Source of the DNA: Rallus limicola
Lineage: Eukaryota > Chordata > Aves > Gruiformes > Rallidae
Reading direction: 5' to 3'
NCBI GenBank assembly: GCA_022605955.1
Contig: JAKCOZ010000022.1
Span: 2,790,001 to 2,854,000 of the forward strand
DNA: 64,000 nt
How positions within the stretch are numbered: position 1 is the stretch's first letter; each line of letters opens with the position of its first letter. The notes below the pieces were generated by a model. That model had not been told where the DNA came from and did not search any database. It saw only the letters and a program-made list of their open reading frames with translations. The translations under genes were made by a program, and so were the position numbers. Positions 58,927 to 64,000 of the stretch are shown here, piece by piece.

Positions 58927-59452
58927 CATCATGGTTTAACCCCAGTCAGAAACTAAGCATCATACAGTTGCATGCACGCACCTTCCCCCACCCCAGTGGA
59001 ATGGGAAGGATTATAAAAAGTATAACTTCTATGTTGAGATAAAGATAGTTTAATAAGACAGAAAAGGAATATGAAATTATTAATAAGTGATGCACAATGC
59101 AATTGATCACCACCCACTGATTGATGCCTATCCCATCTGCAAGCAGCAATCACACCCTGACCAGCTTCCCCAAGTTTATATAGAGAGCATGATGTCATAT
59201 GTATAGAATATCCCTTTGGCCAGCCTGAGTCAGCTGTCCTGGCCATGTCTCCCTACTTTTTGTGCACCCCGAGCCTCCTCACTGACAGGGAAGTGTTAGA
59301 AGCTGAAAAGTCCTTGACTTGGTGCAAACCTTGCCTAGCAACAACCAAAGCATCAGTGTGTTATTAACACCATTCTCATCCCAAATCCAAACCACAGCAC
59401 TATACCTGCTACTAGGAGGAAAATTATCTATGTCTTCACTGAAACCAGGATG
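58927..59452 (-). mobile_element. Solo LTR of an endogenous retrovirus, diverged
   Basis: A 526-base LTR on the minus strand. Its sense start lies near 59452 (CCTGGTTTCAGTG) and its end near 58927 (GGGGTTAAACCATGA). On the sense strand it has TGACATCA (59190-59197), a TATA box TATATAAAC (59174-59182) about seven bases further on, and ATTAAA (59049-59054) as a likely polyadenylation signal. These mark U3, R and U5 in the expected order. The terminal dinucleotides have mutated and the flanking five bases (CCAAG and AGGTT) do not match, so the duplication has been lost or the ends are slightly misplaced. No internal retroviral genes are present. I recognise the family as one repeated in bird genomes but cannot give its database name with certainty. 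Confidence 0.9.
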
Positions 59453-60655
59453 AGGTTTTAAGATACCTCACTTTCATGACATTATGTGGTCCTGAGAAAG
59501 TTCATCTCGAGATGCAGAGGTCTGTTGTCTGCAGCACAGCTACAGAACTATGAGTGCTAGTTGACAAAGCACTCATGTGCAAACATGTGAAATTCTATTT
59601 TGTACAATTCTTGTTTCCCACATTCAGGAAAGATACCTGAAAATGTACAAATATGGAGAAAGTTATAGGAATAACAGAGTAAATCAAAAACCCATCACAC
59701 AGCCTGGAAGTGAAGACTGACAGAGAGACTCTTGTCTACGGTGTGAATGGGATGACAGAGGAATTACTAGAAAAGTGTGACAGCTGTCTAAATTTAAGAA
59801 TGTTGCTTATAAAGTCACAGTGTATATGAGGTAACCCTGAATATATTTAGGTTCAAAAAACAATGAAAGGTGTCTAACCATGAAAATAAAGAGGTTAAAC
59901 ATCATTCTTCTAAAAGAAATATTGTGTGCACTAAGCAATATTTAATGTGATATTTGCACTGTTTACGAGAGGGATTTTGTTGCACATTTCTTGAGATGGA
60001 AACCAGGTGGAGTTTTTGAACAGCAAAGGAAATGTTCTGATAAAAACTAGTAGGTGTAAATGTAAAAAGCCAACTTTGCAAAGAGGTTCTTAGGTTGTAA
60101 GTCACAGCCCACTTGGAAATAAGCTGCATGTTCACAGAGCAAAGGTTTTGCCGATCAACCAAAGCATTCCTTTCTCATCTGAGGAGAAAAGCTAAGATGT
60201 CCTCTAACAACTACTGGTACTCAAGGCCACAGCTTGGACACTCAGTGGATATCCTAGCAGAAGTGTAAGGGTTGGGGGTAATCAAAGTAATCAAAAGAAG
60301 CTTATCAAGCATTCTTAAAATAATCAAACTAAATCATTCCCTATACTAATGTCTCTTGGGAATTGTAGCTCTGTAGGTAAGAAGTCTTATTTTGCTGATT
60401 TCCAAAAAATCAATAGCTAAATTAGATCTTCAACAATAAAAAGCTGTCTGTCCTCCAACTGATAGCAGATGCAATATTGACTTTTCTTTTTAACTGTGGT
60501 TTCTGTGGCCTAGATCAGTGCTGTGGCAAAATTGGAGATTAAATTAGTATCAGACATCACAGGAAAAATCCTTTAACATTTACAAAAGAAATTTTAAAAT
60601 TAACCAAATTCGTTCAGCCTCTCTTAAAGTGATTACACAACACACTATAAATTTG
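59453..60655. other. Noncoding DNA
   Basis: AT-rich unique sequence with no gene or repeat recognised. Confidence 0.5.
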
Positions 60656-60880
60656 AGCAGTACCATCTGGTAGGAGGATGTACAATGCACATGCATCCAT
60701 TATTTGCACATTTTCACACTGTACCAAGCCTCTGGGGGAATATATTTTACCATGATATTTGAATTGGAAAAACATCATTTAAGGACTCAAATTTGAAAGG
60801 AAATGGTTTGCATTTAAATGCAGTTACAGAATTAAATGCCAAACTCATAATACAAAGTAGAAATGATATGCATGTTTTCT
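60656..60880. promoter_or_regulatory. Octamer-like motif cluster, candidate regulatory element (inferred)
   Basis: A repeat-free block with several POU/octamer-like words in about 200 bases: ATGCATCC near 60691, TATTTGCACAT near 60700, the perfect 14-bp palindrome TGCATTTAAATGCA at 60809-60822 and GATATGCATG near 60865. The palindrome places two ATGCAAA-type half-sites tail to tail. No open frame of interest is present. Function is inferred from motif spacing only. Confidence 0.3.
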
Positions 60881-63800
60881 AGTAAAATGGGTCAGGTGAG
60901 AAGGGTATTTACCCTTTTAAACAGCTACTTTAAGTAGTGACATCTCCTACATGAACACTGCACAAAGTCTGACTTCAGTCCACAAAACATCCTACTACTC
61001 TTCCATACCTGTTTCAGGAACATGAATTATTAACTGGAGCACAAGTAAAGTAAGTAAAGGAACTGCAAGTACTATATATTAATTAGTTCCTCATTTCATA
61101 GTATTGAAGGCTTACTTGATTTCAAGATCACTTTCCTTCGTTGTGCCAATTCCCGTATCTGCAAGTACAAAGCAGATAAAGGGGATAAAGACTAGAAGAG
61201 ATGAGAAGCATGAATTGCAAGACAGAAGGAAAAGAAAGGCTGCAAAGTTGCCTGAAAAGGTCCTTTTTTCATTAGAGATTTAAACAGAAACATGGGTGAT
61301 GTTACAAACATCAAAAGGCTGGGCAATTCTGTTTCTCTGGACAGAGCCAGGCTCCTTAGAAAAACATAGGTCAAGACAAACCTATTTACCACATTCCCAA
61401 ATATATTTGTATCCACAAGCACAGGAGCTAACAAATTTCTGCATCTCTACTTATCCAACTAACCATGTTCTATAGATTCAGTTAAGTATTGCTGATGAGG
61501 CTTGTAGACAGGAATGAGATCTTTATGTGCACCAGTTGAGGTGATCTAATGAAATTAACTACTGTTAAGCAGCAGATCTAATAGGAAAATAAATCATTTT
61601 TCTTGCACTGCTCAAATTAGTACCCCATTCTTTTATCTTCCGAACTGAGAAGTGGATTAATGGTTGACTCATGTCTCATCCAAAAGCAGAGAACAGACGG
61701 AAGGAACCAAAAAAAAACTTCATTGGAAAAATCCAGTTTCTATTTACAGGCAAGATCTAAATTAATTTCCTAGATAGACTTTCATAAGCTCCTTTGCTAC
61801 TAAGATACAAACCCTTCCTTGTCAGCCATTCTTTTTCCTCAGTCATTGCACAAGCATAGTAGCCCAACACTATCTTCCAAGGATCAGGAAGTTTTGCACT
61901 GAATTGGAGTTCAGATAAAAAATTTGTGTCTGGCTTTCCTGCCTAATTTTAGAGAATAAAAAAATACCTGCTCAAGGTATTATATTATATTTATTTATAT
62001 TAGGACCTATTTACAGCTTTTTCCTATCCAGCTAATTGTCTCAAAATTTGGAATTAAAATTAATTCCAAAAGTCTCTTGAGATAACAGATAGAGCTTCTC
62101 TCTGACCATTTTGTCATTGACTAGCATCCAGTTTACACTGCAGAAATCCTTCAAACAACTGTAGAGGATTAAGGAACAAATAGTCAGAATAGCCATGGGT
62201 TCAAGTACCTATTGTAGCAGCCTCAAGGCTAGCAGTCTTCATATCTTTTTTAGCTATCTACATTAAGAAATTAGGCAGGACCAGGTGGCAATTTTGATGG
62301 ATGTTTAAGTAACACTTTGCTATATTTATGAAGTTGCTTGTGTGTTTCTTCTACAAGCAACCATTATTTAAAATTCAAGTGCATAGCTCATATTTGTTAA
62401 AATAGGCATCAGATGAGAGCTCTTGTTGTAGAGTCACAAAAATTTAGATTGTGAGAACGTGTCAAAGAACCTCTAGCAACTCTGGCCTGTTTCTCCAGAG
62501 AAGGCTGCTTCACACTTCTTTATAGAGTAAAGAAAACACTATAAGTAAGCTCAAATTCATCTGCTCACGAAGGTGTAAAGTACATCACAGAAGTGTGAGA
62601 AGAACCAGTAAGAGAACTGTTGGGATTTTCTCACTGGGTGCATTTATTTGAACGTCAGCAACTTCAATCTAGATCACTCATTATAAAACAGGACCCTACA
62701 TGCTCAGTGGTATTACTGGAAAGGGACCTTTTCAACCAGGTCATGCTGCTTCTACGTAAGCTCTCAACATAACTTGCAAAGCCAACCATCTTTCTAAAAC
62801 TCAGGAGTAACTTGAACAAACTAAGAAGTTTTATCATTAAACACCCTTTGAAAATATTACTCAAGGTCATGGCTATGATATGAAAAGTTACTTTACAATA
62901 TACATTTTGTTTGCATAAGCATATTTGGCAGGCAGTCTCACAGTAGAGTGAACTTCCTTCATCATCTCAGGTTTAATTGCTTCCCAACACATACACTCTT
63001 TCCCTATTAATGCTTTTTGACAAATTCACTGCACATTAATTTTCATTACTTGTTCTCTCATGCAAAATGGGCCATTATTTCTCAATCTCAGTAAATTTTC
63101 AAAATGAACTAGTTTCTAATTCAGATGGGCCCAGTGTTTGCAGTGTGGCATTTGGGATATTACCTCATTATAGCTGATACAGTTACAAGTTTGTCAAGCA
63201 CAGCTGAAACCAGAGTAGTAGGCAGAACAGTGTTTTTGCCATGACATTACCTGAGAAAATACTACCTGCTCTTGTTAAAAGTAACAGAGAAGAGAAGGAT
63301 GTTTTCATAGACAAGACTTTTTTTTTTAGCCTTCCAAATGGATCAGAAGAGGCTTTGAGGACAGTTACTGCATAGCTCTTCAGTGATAGGGACAACGTAT
63401 CTGATTGTAGAAATAGTCCAGTAAAATGGTTTACCAGAAAACATGATTTCTTGATGCCTTTCTGTAGCTGTATCTTCAACTCAGATAGAATTGCTGGAAT
63501 TAGACATGCTTCCTCCATCCTACCAGGATTCAGTTCCTTCTTGTATCCTGGAGAAGGCCTTCCATCTACCACTCAAGGCTTTTTCTCTCCTGGAAGGCTC
63601 CAACTTTCTAATCTATGCTTATTTACTTATACAAATCAGTACAGCACTGGAGAGATCTCTACAAATCCATCTACCTCTGCCCTCAGCCTGGAGTCACTGC
63701 CCATTTCTGAAACACAAGAATTAGTTCCCAATTCACTCTTCTGCGTGCCAGGTTAAGTGTCACCAGCCTCTGGTTATTGGTCAAAAGTCACTGACACTGA

Positions 63801-64000
63801 ACAGAAGACTACTGCAAGAACCTTTTAAGAATCTGTAAGAAAGCTTTGTAAGAGGAGAATAACTGAAGGGAGGTGACTTCTCATGCACAACACATTTGGA
63901 TTTAGTAAAATTTGAAAGTTTCATGAGAAACTGCCTAGTCAGTCTTTTAAAGCAATGGGCCCTCTTCACCTATGATCTAAACTGCAAATGAAAAGCACAA
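60881..64000. other. AT-rich noncoding DNA to the end of the window
   Basis: No gene, RNA gene or transposon recognised. The longest open frame (63183-63572 minus, 129 codons) has no known motif. A 44-nt inverted repeat at 62039-62082 is listed separately, and a run of ten T lies near 63319-63328. Confidence 0.5.
62039..62082. repeat. Inverted repeat, possible hairpin
   Basis: Perfect 10-base arms TTTGGAATTA and TAATTCCAAA are separated by four bases (62047-62070). Outside them TCTCAA (62039-62044) pairs with TTGAGA (62077-62082) across a small internal loop. There is no target duplication or T-run to suggest a transposon or a terminator. Confidence 0.75.

Noticed and set aside
63183..63572. 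129-codon minus-strand open frame
   Set aside because: It has a leucine- and serine-rich translation without any known domain, and a length within the chance range for 64 kb of six-frame sequence.
1..64000. Search by eye for tRNA, rRNA, snRNA, microRNA and CRISPR arrays
   Set aside because: No tRNA B-box with a cloverleaf, no snRNA signature and no regularly spaced direct repeats were noticed. A covariance-model search could still find diverged copies.

Overview
The window looks like noncoding DNA from a bird nuclear genome. The clearest evidence is a set of CR1 LINE fragments, including the avian 3' end with its terminal ATTCTGTG-type repeat and the decayed C-terminus of CR1 ORF2 ([22 protein letters not shown] motifs). 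A second line of evidence is a group of solo retroviral LTRs of a kind I associate with bird genomes (sense-strand start TGTCCTGGTT, end CACGACA or CACCACA). Everything else is AT-rich single-copy-looking sequence with few CpGs, short homopolymers and microsatellites, as expected of an intron or gene desert. No bacterial, viral or organellar gene, tRNA, rRNA, snRNA or CRISPR array was seen. No protein-coding gene can be supported; open frames are at most about 146 codons, and the longest lie in repeats or look like chance.

Layout. Positions 1-5000 hold a GC-rich stretch, a plus-strand CR1 3' end (2797-3053), a longer minus-strand CR1 (3951-4698) and an (AC)11 microsatellite. Positions 5000-21700 are mostly unique, with a minus-strand CR1 end (10810-11145), a 19-base poly-C run (15125-15143), an internally deleted CR1 (16296-16435), two blocks that read like conserved noncoding elements (15430-15960 and 17100-17790), and one exon-like segment on the minus strand (9851-9927). 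Positions 21700-39300 hold an old CR1 scrap, a poly-A run, a solo LTR with a perfect 5-bp target duplication (26344-26765), and long unique stretches. Positions 39275-59452 hold a truncated LTR, two more plus-strand CR1 copies (45040-45715 and 54710-55033), an exon-like segment (50849-50932) and a complete but diverged solo LTR (58927-59452). The last 4.5 kb is unique and includes an octamer-like motif cluster and a 44-nt inverted repeat.

Nothing here forms a gene system. The most informative items are the LTR set (shared promoter layout, same orientation), the internally deleted CR1, two unconfirmed exon candidates, and several AT-rich, homeodomain-motif-rich blocks that may be regulatory. 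The last two groups are inferences that need alignment to other bird genomes.
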